Below are positions 1 through 5,542 of a stretch of DNA of 8,892 bases, in pieces. The stretch lies in NCBI GenBank assembly GCA_023265215.1, contig JAHFUH010000187.1, forward strand, positions 1 through 8,892, given 5' to 3'. The first letter of the stretch is position 1; each line of letters opens with the position of its first letter. The position numbers and the translations under genes are program-made. The notes beneath the pieces are model-generated. The model saw only the letters and a program-made list of their open reading frames with translations, was not told the origin of the DNA and ran no database searches. The stretch is from Acidobacteriota bacterium (GTDB lineage Bacteria > Acidobacteriota > UBA6911).

Positions 1-810
1 ATGAAGCCGGAAGTCGTTGAGAAGCCCAACGCTCTTCCTCTGAGCTACATTCGCGGCATGGTTGAATTCAGCGATGTCGAGTTCGCATACGAAGAAGGTA
101 AAACAGTAATCGAGGGCGTCAACTTCCGAACCGAGCCCGGCCAGGTTGTGGCGATTGTCGGGCCAACAGGCGCAGGCAAAACCACGCTCATCAACCTGCT
201 GAGCCGATTCTACGACGTTCGCAGCGGGCGCATCGCGGTGGATGGCGCGGACATCCGCGATTTGAAGATCGACGATCTACGCACTGGCATGGGCGTCGTG
301 CTGCAGGAGCCGTTTTTCTTCGCGGCCACTATCCGCGAGAACCTGCTCTACGCGCGGCCGGACGCGACCGAAGAGCAGATGATCTCCGCCGCCAAGACTG
401 CCAATGCGCACTACTTCGTTTCGAGGCTGCCGGACGGCTATGACTCGATGCTCTCCGAGCGCGGCAATAATCTTTCGCAGGGCGAGCGTCAGCTGCTCGG
501 CATCGCGCGCGCAATACTGGCGGACCCGCGCATCCTGATTCTGGATGAGGCGACGTCCAGCGTCGACAGCCTGACGGAGTCGCACATACAGGAGGGATTG
601 ATCCGGCTGATGAAGGGGCGCACCAGCTTCATCATCGCGCACCGGCTTTCGACGATACGCAATGCGGACCAGGTTTTGGTGATGCATAACCGGCGCATCG
701 TCGAATCGGGGACGCACGAGGAGCTGATGGCAAAGCCTAATGGGTTCTACACCAAGCTCTACGGCATGCAGGCCCAAACGCTGGAAATTCTAGAATCCGA
801 TTTTGCGTGA
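1..810 (+). CDS. ABC exporter, ATP-binding (NBD) portion; 5' end outside window
   Basis: This is the nucleotide-binding domain of an ABC exporter of the MsbA/MdlB type, which hydrolyses ATP to drive efflux of lipid, drug or peptide substrates across the inner membrane. The 269 visible residues show an A-loop aromatic (Y30), Walker A GPTGAGKT (54-61), Q-loop Q102, signature LSQGE (158-162, a variant of LSGGQ), Walker B ILILDEA (178-184), D-loop SSVD and H-loop H214. The first ~20 residues look like the linker that joins a transmembrane domain to the NBD in fused half-transporters. The open frame reaches base 1, so the ATG there is probably an internal Met and the permease half lies upstream. 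The 3' end is intact and runs into a hairpin terminator. The substrate cannot be told from the NBD. Confidence 0.93.
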   Translation: MKPEVVEKPNALPLSYIRGMVEFSDVEFAYEEGKTVIEGVNFRTEPGQVVAIVGPTGAGKTTLINLLSRFYDVRSGRIAVDGADIRDLKIDDLRTGMGVVLQEPFFFAATIRENLLYARPDATEEQMISAAKTANAHYFVSRLPDGYDSMLSERGNNLSQGERQLLGIARAILADPRILILDEATSSVDSLTESHIQEGLIRLMKGRTSFIIAHRLSTIRNADQVLVMHNRRIVESGTHEELMAKPNGFYTKLYGMQAQTLEILESDFA

Positions 811-838
811 GGGGACGCGGAGTACGCGTCCTCTTTCT
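809..838 (+). terminator. Rho-independent terminator of the ABC gene, built from a repeat end
   Basis: Bases 809-819 pair with 825-835 (11 bp including two G-U pairs, loop GAGTA), and a short T-rich run TTTCT follows. The stem overlaps the TGA stop codon at 808-810. Bases 813-828 match 15 of 16 positions of one end of the 42-nt repeat seen at 2023, 3517 and 4311, so the terminator seems to derive from that repeat. The T-tract is short, so strength is uncertain. Confidence 0.6.
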
Positions 839-1196
839 GGAATTCTCAAAAACCAACCGCTTGAACTGTGATCTATACCCAAAATTAAGGAGCAATCCGA
901 CTTCATAGTTTGTCGCCCTGAGATTAGTTCAGTAATTGCGCTTCGTTCTCTTCACACAGCGCCTTCGCTGCCTTGATTTCAACAATAACCAAATTATTTA
1001 CAATCAGGTCGGCTGCATACCTGCCGATCTTCTCCCCTCGATAATAGACTTCAATCGGCACCCGCATCCTAATATCAATCTGTCGCTACTCGACATACAA
1101 ACGACTCGAGTGTTTTCAATGCCTTCCAAGCTGCCGCTTTAACTTCGGAATTGAGATTTATTTAAAATGCTGAATTTCCCGGCTATCTAAATGATG
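838..1196 (-). pseudogene. GxxExxY family protein remnant (PD-(D/E)xK-like), frameshifted
   Basis: Read on the minus strand, the segment encodes the conserved core of the GxxExxY family (PDDEXK_3-like, function unknown). From 1067 down to 927 one frame reads RVPIEVYYRGEKIG, then YAADLIV, VIVEIKAAKAL and EAQLLN, which keeps the D...ExK nuclease-type pattern. It then hits TAA at 924-926. Removing one base of the AT run at 923-926 restores Y-L-R-A followed by TNYEVGLLLNFG and QFKRLVFENS, the usual family C-terminus, ending near 838. Upstream, 1070-1196 gives only fragments (INLNSEVKA resembling IGLAIEVHKA; GSLEGIEN resembling GFLESVYEN) in different frames, so the N-terminus is badly decayed and the GxxExxY tyrosine is lost. 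No start codon or ribosome-binding site survives. I am confident of the family and of the broken state; the outer limits are approximate. Confidence 0.8.
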
Positions 1197-1321
1197 GAGC
1201 GAGAATTAAAATAGAGTCCGGATCGAAGAAAGGATTGGAGTTTCAGCTGGTTCCTTTGATGATTAAGCATGGGAACCCTTGCATCGCTACCATGACTAAA
1301 ATATTAGGGAGATATTGATCC

Positions 1322-1711
1322 TTGAGCTATGAAGTCTCAAACGGGAAAGAATCCCGCATTCGATTGCTGGTTGCAGACGATCACAAAATTGTGAGGGAAG
1401 GGCTGGTGTCCTTATTGAATGAGCAGCAGGATATCGATGTCATCGGAGAAGCGGGTAACGGACGGGAAGCGGTGGCCCTGGCAAGCAGGCTTCATCCGGA
1501 CGTCATCATAATGGACATTTCCATGCCTCTGATGAACGGGGACGAAGCCACGCGACAGATTAAAAAACTTATACCCGAAATCCACATCATCGCGCTTTCG
1601 ATGTTTGAAGAGGAAGAAATGCTCCAGAAAATGTTCCGCGCAGGAGCAGAAGGCTATGTCCTCAAGACTGCTCCCTCCGCCCAACTGCTGGCAGCCATAC
1701 GCGGCAAGTAA
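1322..1711 (+). CDS. Stand-alone response-regulator receiver domain, NarL type, no output domain
   Basis: This 129-residue protein is one receiver (REC) domain that accepts phosphate from a histidine kinase. Visible residues are the acidic pocket D19/D20, phospho-acceptor D65 in VIIMDISMP, switch serine S93 and invariant K115 in GYVLKTAPS. The sequence (VADDHKIVREGLVSLL, the EAGNGREA segment) is that of NarL/FixJ regulators, yet the frame stops at AAIRGK, just where the linker to a LuxR helix-turn-helix would begin. I found no helix-turn-helix remnant downstream. The start is TTG, the first start after an in-frame TGA at 1316, with AGGGAGA at 1306-1312 about ten bases upstream. It may act as a phosphate sink or a partner by protein contact, or it may be a truncated NarL regulator; the sequence does not decide. 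No kinase gene is adjacent; the nearest kinase is at 6847-8274. Confidence 0.85.
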   Translation: MSYEVSNGKESRIRLLVADDHKIVREGLVSLLNEQQDIDVIGEAGNGREAVALASRLHPDVIIMDISMPLMNGDEATRQIKKLIPEIHIIALSMFEEEEMLQKMFRAGAEGYVLKTAPSAQLLAAIRGK

Positions 1712-1733
1712 TAATTACTTTTAGTCTCTGGTT

Positions 1734-1760
1734 ACAAAGGGATTGAAGACTTTGTCCCTT
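1734..1760. terminator. Possible weak hairpin between convergent receiver gene and tRNA-Cys
   Basis: ACAAAG (1734-1739) can pair with CTTTGT (1750-1755), or alternatively AAGGGA (1737-1742) with TCCCTT (1755-1760). The position, between genes pointing at each other, suits a bidirectional terminator. The stems are short and no real T-tract follows on either strand. Confidence 0.25.
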
Positions 1761-1807
1761 CGCCACGCTCCAAGGTTATGAGAACAAGAATGCGGTGATC
1801 AAATGTT

Positions 1808-1883
1808 TGGAGGCGCCGAGCGGACTCGAACCGCTGCATCGAGGTTTTGCAGACCTCTCCCTTAGCCACTTGGGTACGGCGCC
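1808..1883 (-). tRNA. tRNA-Cys (anticodon GCA), CCA encoded
   Basis: On the minus strand a full cloverleaf folds. The acceptor stem GGCGCCG/CGGCGCC is 7 bp, the D-arm is CCC...GGG around AAGTGGCTAA, and the anticodon stem is GAGGT/ACCTC with loop CTGCAAA, giving anticodon GCA for cysteine. The T-arm is AGCGG/CCGCT around TTCGAGT. The discriminator base is U73, which is the known cysteine identity element, and a 3' CCA is encoded at 1810-1808. It is a single tRNA gene, not part of a visible cluster. Confidence 0.96.
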
Positions 1884-1905
1884 AATCCTTAAAGCCGTAT
1901 GCGCA

Positions 1906-1934
1906 ATTGTATGCGATAACATGATATCGCGCAA
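1906..1934 (-). promoter_or_regulatory. Sigma70-type promoter for tRNA-Cys
   Basis: On the minus strand TTGCGC (1934-1929) and TACAAT (1911-1906) are separated by exactly 17 bases, and the -10 box ends 22 bases before the tRNA 5' end. The bases just after the -10 box are GC-rich (TGCGCAT), as expected at stringently controlled stable-RNA promoters. Confidence 0.7.
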
Positions 1935-1944
1935 GCATTGCGCG
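1928..1944. promoter_or_regulatory. Perfect palindrome overlapping the tRNA-Cys -35 box (possible operator)
   Basis: CGCGCAAGCATTGCGCG is a perfect 7+7 bp inverted repeat with a 3-base centre. It covers the whole -35 hexamer of the tRNA promoter (1929-1934), so a dimeric protein bound here would compete with RNA polymerase. No binding protein can be named. Confidence 0.4.
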
Positions 1945-1986
1945 TAACTTAGTTGTGCTTTCCCCGGAGTTTGCAATCCTTCAGTT

Positions 1987-2062
1987 ACGCGGAATACGGA
2001 AGGCGACACGATAAATCAATTGATTTGTCCGCGTTTTTCCGTGTAATCCGCGTATTCCGCGT
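1987..2062. repeat. Inverted repeat formed around repeat copy A, with a central palindrome
   Basis: ACGCGGAATACG (1987-1998) is the exact reverse complement of CGTATTCCGCGT (2051-2062), which is the end of repeat copy A. Between the arms sits the perfect 14-base palindrome AAATCAATTGATTT (2013-2026). The first arm is itself a fragment of the 42-nt repeat in opposite orientation, so the structure may have arisen from two repeat ends facing each other. Confidence 0.6.
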
Positions 2063-2064
2063 CC
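2023..2064 (+). repeat. Interspersed 42-nt repeat, copy A
   Basis: This copy shares 38 of 42 positions with the copy at 4311-4352. It has the pattern ATTTGTCCGCG, a TTCCG block, AATC, then CGTATTCCGCGTCC. It lies directly upstream of the antiporter gene and is followed ten bases later by a -10-like TACAAT. Confidence 0.8.
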
Positions 2065-2073
2065 CCGCGGCGC

Positions 2074-2079
2074 TACAAT
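2074..2079 (+). promoter_or_regulatory. Candidate -10 box (TACAAT) for the antiporter
   Basis: TACAAT lies just after repeat copy A. No good -35 hexamer is seen at the usual distance. If it is used, transcription would start near 2086, leaving a leader of about 115 bases before the GTG start at 2201 and making the earlier TTG at 2090 an unlikely start. Confidence 0.3.
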
Positions 2080-2200
2080 CCCCGGGCAATTGAAGAGAAA
2101 CAGGAATTCAGAGTTCCCGGTTGAAATCAGAGAACCTGTTGATATAAATATATCGTCCCGATGTCGATTATCACGCGAAACTCACAAGAAGGACAAAACT

Positions 2201-3487
2201 GTGCCTGAAATTTCTTTTCCTTGCTGGAGCGTCATTCCGTTTATCCTCATGTTGATCTCGATCGCAATCCTGCCTATTGCATTCCCGGATTGGTGGACAA
2301 GCAACTGGAATAAAACCATGGTGAGCCTGGCTATTTCGTTGCCTGTGCTCTTCCTGGTTTTTAATAGCCACGCTGATTTGCTTCAGCATTCGATGCGGGA
2401 TTACTTTTCTTTTATTGTTTTGATCGGGGCGCTTTTCGTGATTTCCGGCGGAATCCACATACAGGGGGCTTTTTCCGGAACGCCGCTTATGAACACACTC
2501 TATCTCGCACTCGGCTCAGTGCTGGCCAACCTGATTGGGACAACCGGCGCTTCAATGTTGCTGCTCCGGCCATACCTGCACGCGAATCATAAACGCCAGA
2601 GGCGCACACACCTCATCGTATTTTTTATATTCCTGGTCAGCAATATCGCAGGGCTTCTGACGCCGCTCGGCGATCCTCCATTATTTCTGGGATTTCTTCG
2701 TGGAGTCCCTTTCCGTTGGACTTTGCAGCTGTTTCCACAATGGTTTTTTGCAGTCGGAGTGCTGCTCCTGCTGTTTAATATCATCGATCAGTACATATTC
2801 AATAAAGAGGATGTTGAAACTCCCGGGGCTTTGGCCGAAGAAGTTCAGAGCCACCGCAAGCTGATCATCAGGGGAAAAAGAAATTTCTTATGCCTCATGG
2901 GAGTCATGATGGCAGCTTTTCTAAGCGGCTTGTTCCAATGGCCGAGAGGGATCCAGGAATCGATCATGATCGCAATGGCGCTGATCAGCTGGTTCGGAAC
3001 CCCGCGCGCGGTTCACAAAGCCAATCACTTCCATTTCGATCCGATTACGGAAGTGGCAGCCCTGTTCCTGGGCATTTTCATAACCATGATTCCCGCTCTG
3101 GAAATTCTCAATCAACAAGCCACCATCTGGAATCTCCACAAATCCTGGCATTTTTTCTGGATGTCGGGAACGCTTTCCAGCTTCCTGGACAACGCACCGA
3201 CATATCTCACCTTCACGGCGCTCGCATCAGGTACGTTGGGTGGAAGCCCCGAAAATATTGGTTTCCTGACCCACTCCGTTACAGGTGCGAAAATGCTATC
3301 CGCGATATCGTGCGGCGCCGTATTTATGGGAGCCAATACCTATATTGGGAACGGCCCAAACCTCATGGTGAGAAGCATCGCGGAACATTCCGGAATCAAG
3401 ATGCCCTCATTCGCAGGCTATATGGCGTATTCGGGAGCAATCCTGATTCCGTTGTTCATCGTAATTTCATTTATTTTTTTCCGATAA
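2201..3487 (+). CDS. Na+/H+ antiporter-like transporter, CitMHS_2 family
   Basis: This is a polytopic inner-membrane protein of the ion transporter superfamily (CitMHS_2 / NhaD-like), expected to exchange Na+ for protons or to carry an organic anion. From the GTG start it has 428 residues and about 10-12 hydrophobic segments. Family blocks seen are IGTTGASMLLLRP (112-124), TPLGDPPLFLGFL (154-166), LDNAPTYL (329-336) and YIGNGPNLMV (381-390); the paired DPP and DNAP/GNGPN loops are typical re-entrant substrate-site motifs. I chose GTG 2201 because AAGAAGGA (2186-2193) lies seven bases before it and the protein then starts just ahead of the first helix. The frame can be extended to TTG 2090, but those 37 polar residues have no ribosome-binding site and lie almost on the putative transcription start. 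Repeat copies flank the gene on both sides. The exact substrate is not visible. Confidence 0.88.
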   Translation: MPEISFPCWSVIPFILMLISIAILPIAFPDWWTSNWNKTMVSLAISLPVLFLVFNSHADLLQHSMRDYFSFIVLIGALFVISGGIHIQGAFSGTPLMNTLYLALGSVLANLIGTTGASMLLLRPYLHANHKRQRRTHLIVFFIFLVSNIAGLLTPLGDPPLFLGFLRGVPFRWTLQLFPQWFFAVGVLLLLFNIIDQYIFNKEDVETPGALAEEVQSHRKLIIRGKRNFLCLMGVMMAAFLSGLFQWPRGIQESIMIAMALISWFGTPRAVHKANHFHFDPITEVAALFLGIFITMIPALEILNQQATIWNLHKSWHFFWMSGTLSSFLDNAPTYLTFTALASGTLGGSPENIGFLTHSVTGAKMLSAISCGAVFMGANTYIGNGPNLMVRSIAEHSGIKMPSFAGYMAYSGAILIPLFIVISFIFFR

Positions 3488-3516
3488 AAAGATCGGTCGC
3501 ACATTCTTGAAGTTGT

Positions 3517-3558
3517 GGACGCAGATAATGCGGATTTAGCGGAATAACGCGAATAGAT
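3517..3558 (-). repeat. Interspersed 42-nt repeat, copy B (diverged)
   Basis: On the minus strand this stretch aligns without gaps to copy A at 31 of 42 positions. It keeps CGCGTTATTCCG, AAATCCGC and GCGTCC. It fills the gap between the converging ends of the antiporter and PAP2 genes and is the most decayed full copy. Confidence 0.7.
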
Positions 3559-3562
3559 CCCT

Positions 3563-4309
3563 TTAGCGGCGGCCCATATAATGTCCGATAAGATATCCCA
3601 ATACCCCACCAACCACTACATCTGCCGGGTAATGGTTTTTCCCTGTGACTCTGGCTATGCTTATGGCCGAAGCCAACCCGTAGGAGCCGAATTTTACCCA
3701 GCTTTTTTCAGGATAGCGGTTTGAGAAAACTGCTGCGGCAGACCATGCCGCGATGGAATGCCCTGAAGGGAATGAATCTCCGCCGGCCCAGAATCCGGTG
3801 CCGTTGGCTACAGCAGGCCTTTTCCTGTCGGTTGCGATCTTCAGGATACGAACCACAACTGCACCACCGGCCAGCGCTTCGGCAGCCAATAACCCCGTTT
3901 TCATTCTGCGTTCCTGATGAGCAAGACGCCCGTCAAGATACAATGCGCCCGTTGCCGCAAACATGAAATCGACGCCAATATCTGAAACTCTATGGCTGAT
4001 TGAAAGCTGGTTTGGAGAATATGTCAGCTTTTTTGAAATGTGATTATCCTCCGCAACCAGGATTGCGCCGGCGCTGATGAATGGAATCAGCCATCTCAGA
4101 TCGTGCCCTTTTATGTTCTGGGGACTCGTCCAAATATGCCGTTGGTCTTTGAGGAGATCTCCGAGGAAGCGGCGCTCGGGCGATTTCAGAGGCTCCGCAG
4201 TTTCTTGAGCAAAACTGCCGGAAACAAGAGCCAGCCATAGCCCCAAGAAAAAACCGGCTTTGAATCTGCCCACAATTCCCTCGATCAAGTTGGTCCGAGA
4301 ATATAACAT
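3563..4309 (-). CDS. Exported PAP2-family phosphatase (undecaprenyl-PP or lipid phosphatase type)
   Basis: This 248-residue protein is a type 2 phosphatidic acid phosphatase. The family removes phosphate from lipid substrates such as undecaprenyl pyrophosphate or phosphatidic acid on the outer face of the inner membrane. The three signature motifs are present: KX6RP as KIATDRKRP (157-165), PSGH (181-184) and RX5HX3D with R220, H226 and D230. The usual serine before R220 is alanine (ISIARV), a common tolerated change. A signal peptide is seen (basic GRFK, hydrophobic FFLGLWLALVSG, then FAQ at 33-35), followed by a polar stretch and hydrophobic segments. The ATG at 4309 has no ribosome-binding site and sits at the edge of repeat copy C; a GTG at 4273 has GAGG five bases upstream and would start right at the signal peptide, so it may be the true start. 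It is divergent from the DUF364 gene. Confidence 0.88.
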   Translation of the reverse strand: MLYSRTNLIEGIVGRFKAGFFLGLWLALVSGSFAQETAEPLKSPERRFLGDLLKDQRHIWTSPQNIKGHDLRWLIPFISAGAILVAEDNHISKKLTYSPNQLSISHRVSDIGVDFMFAATGALYLDGRLAHQERRMKTGLLAAEALAGGAVVVRILKIATDRKRPAVANGTGFWAGGDSFPSGHSIAAWSAAAVFSNRYPEKSWVKFGSYGLASAISIARVTGKNHYPADVVVGGVLGYLIGHYMGRR

Positions 4310-4310
4310 A

Positions 4311-4352
4311 ATTTGTCCGCGTTATTCCGGGCAATCAGCGTATTCCGCGTCC
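4311..4352 (+). repeat. Interspersed 42-nt repeat, copy C
   Basis: This copy matches copy A at 38 of 42 positions with no gap. It occupies the divergent control region between the PAP2 and DUF364 genes, beginning one base beyond the PAP2 ATG. Its CGTATTCCGCGTCC end points at the DUF364 promoter. Confidence 0.8.
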
Positions 4353-4370
4353 AGCTTTTCAGTCTATAAT
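4343..4370 (+). promoter_or_regulatory. Candidate promoter of the DUF364 gene
   Basis: A consensus TATAAT stands at 4365-4370, 26 bases before the ATG at 4397. The best -35 candidate is TTCCGC (4343-4348) with a 16-base spacer, which lies inside repeat copy C. The -10 is strong and the -35 poor, so the repeat may supply part of the promoter. Confidence 0.5.
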
Positions 4371-4396
4371 TTGAGGATCGGGAAAGAGGCATATCT

Positions 4397-5146
4397 ATGT
4401 TGGTCGATGAAATTTGCAAACAGGTCCTCTCAATCACCGCAGGTCACAGTATCCAGGATATCAGAGTTGGGCTTGGTTATACGGCTGTCGTCCTGGAAAA
4501 TGGCCGCTGTGGACTGGCTTTCACGCTGCACGAAAAAGAATATGAATCCTGCACTGTTATTGCGGAAGCGGGTTCGCTGGCGGGGCGCGACTCTTCGGAG
4601 CTTGTATCGTGGCTAACGCAGCCCGACGAAACAGCCTGCGCCATCGCCCTTGCAACTGCGAATGCGCTCATTGATATTCCGCAAGGCGCCGTCGAGGCGG
4701 ACATTCTGGATCTTCTGTCGGTTGGGCCGGAAGATGCCGTTGGAATGATCGGATATTTCGGCCCCCTTGTCGGCTCAATAAAAAAGCAGGCGAGGACGCT
4801 GCATATTTTTGAGCGCAAGCCCATTCCGGATCTCGGAGTGTTACCTGATTCCGCCGCAGGCGATCTGCTGCCTCAATGCCAGGTTGTGGTACTGTCCGCG
4901 ACAACGCTCCTGAATCAAACAATCGATGGTGTGTTGGAGTGCTGCAAGGCAGCGCGTGAAATAGCGGTCCTGGGGCCCAGCACCCCTTTTCTTCCTGAAG
5001 TTTTCAGCGGCCGGGGCGTGACAATCCTTTCAGGGGTCCAGGTGATGGACACTCCCAAAGTTCTTCGTGTTGTAAGCGAAGCGGGCGGGACTCGAAGCTT
5101 CGGCCGTGCAATCAGAAAACTGACCCTTCGTATTCAACCTTGTTGA
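4397..5146 (+). CDS. DUF4213/DUF364 family protein (putative heavy-metal chelation)
   Basis: This 249-residue soluble protein has the two-domain layout of the DUF4213 (N-terminal, enolase-N-like, about 10-90) plus DUF364 family, whose Pfam label is putative heavy-metal chelation; its function is not established. The DUF364 blocks seen are GMIGYFGPLV (116-125), the FERKP strand end (138-142), SATTLLNQTID (167-177), LGPSTPFLPEVF (192-203) and LSGVQVMD (211-218). The family form of the third block is T-x-x-T-L-x-N-x-T, and this protein keeps the asparagine and last threonine. AGAGG (4385-4389) lies seven bases before the ATG. The gene stands alone, divergent from PAP2 and converging on the tat pair, without the metal or cofactor genes that would hint at a substrate. 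It has several cysteines (C39, C52, C81, C161, C182, C183, C249). Confidence 0.85.
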   Translation: MLVDEICKQVLSITAGHSIQDIRVGLGYTAVVLENGRCGLAFTLHEKEYESCTVIAEAGSLAGRDSSELVSWLTQPDETACAIALATANALIDIPQGAVEADILDLLSVGPEDAVGMIGYFGPLVGSIKKQARTLHIFERKPIPDLGVLPDSAAGDLLPQCQVVVLSATTLLNQTIDGVLECCKAAREIAVLGPSTPFLPEVFSGRGVTILSGVQVMDTPKVLRVVSEAGGTRSFGRAIRKLTLRIQPC

Positions 5147-5160
5147 TTTTGAACCGCAGG

Positions 5161-5241
5161 ATATCAAACAAGAAATATTGAATTCCGAAGTGCGAGTTGC
5201 GCTGGCGTTACTTCTGCAGCTCGAAATTCCTTGTCCGATAT
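5161..5241. repeat. 81-nt long inverted repeat between converging genes (likely bidirectional terminator)
   Basis: The arms 5161-5181 and 5221-5241 are near-complementary, and GAAGT (5187-5191) with ACTTC (5210-5214) adds an inner 5-bp stem. As a minus-strand RNA the long arms form 19 of 21 pairs, three of them G-U; as a plus-strand RNA only 17 of 21 pair. It fills the gap between the DUF364 stop and the tatA stop. An AT-rich tract (TTTTAAATT) follows on the plus side. The form recalls interspersed palindromes seen in several phyla, but I cannot name a family. Confidence 0.65.
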
Positions 5242-5263
5242 TTTAAATTCCAAATATTTTTGT

Positions 5264-5452
5264 TTAGCTTTCTTTGTTCTTTTTCTCCTCTTCTGCAGTG
5301 CCTTTCTCTTCGCTTGCATCTTTCAGAGCTGATTTGAAATTCCTGATTCCTTCACCCAGCCCTTTGCCCAGTTGGGGTATCTTGTTCACACCAAAAATGA
5401 GCACTACGACAACCAAAATTACGATTAGCTCCGGCATCCCAATTGAGCCCAC
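5264..5452 (-). CDS. tatA: Twin-arginine translocase subunit TatA/E-like (second of pair)
   Basis: This 62-residue protein is a TatA/E-type pore component of the Sec-independent pathway that exports folded proteins across the inner membrane. It shows one N-terminal membrane helix (about 7-21), the hinge F20-G21, the amphipathic helix NKIPQLGKGLGEGIRNFKSA and a charged Lys/Glu tail. Glu8 is in the position that is Gln in E. coli TatA and Glu in TatB. The start is GTG, fixed by a perfect GGAGGT five bases upstream (5463-5458); the ATG six codons in is less likely. It lies 90 bases downstream of a second tatA-like gene on the same strand, and its 3' side runs into the 81-nt inverted repeat. No tatC is in the window. 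Confidence 0.9.
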   Translation of the reverse strand: MGSIGMPELIVILVVVVLIFGVNKIPQLGKGLGEGIRNFKSALKDASEEKGTAEEEKKNKES

Positions 5453-5542
5453 AAATCACCTCCGAAGTGCAGTCGGAAATCAAAAACTATTACAGCCGGT
5501 GCCCAAGTAGTCCCGCAGAACAGCGAAATGCTTGCGCATTTT

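Noticed and set aside
936..1142. 68-codon frame on the plus strand
   Set aside because: It is antisense to the recognisable GxxExxY remnant, has no ribosome-binding site and matches nothing I know.
3481..3496. CCGAT/ATCGG hairpin at the antiporter stop as a terminator
   Set aside because: Only 5 bp, and the T-run lies before rather than after the stem on the plus strand.
2890..3510. 206-codon frame inside the antiporter gene, same strand, other frame
   Set aside because: It has low-complexity His/Ser/Arg-rich composition and overlaps a well-supported membrane protein; it is a shadow frame.
5526..5541. AAATGC/GCATTT hairpin after the first tatA as a strong terminator
   Set aside because: On the minus strand no T-tract follows the 6-bp stem, and the next tatA is probably co-transcribed.
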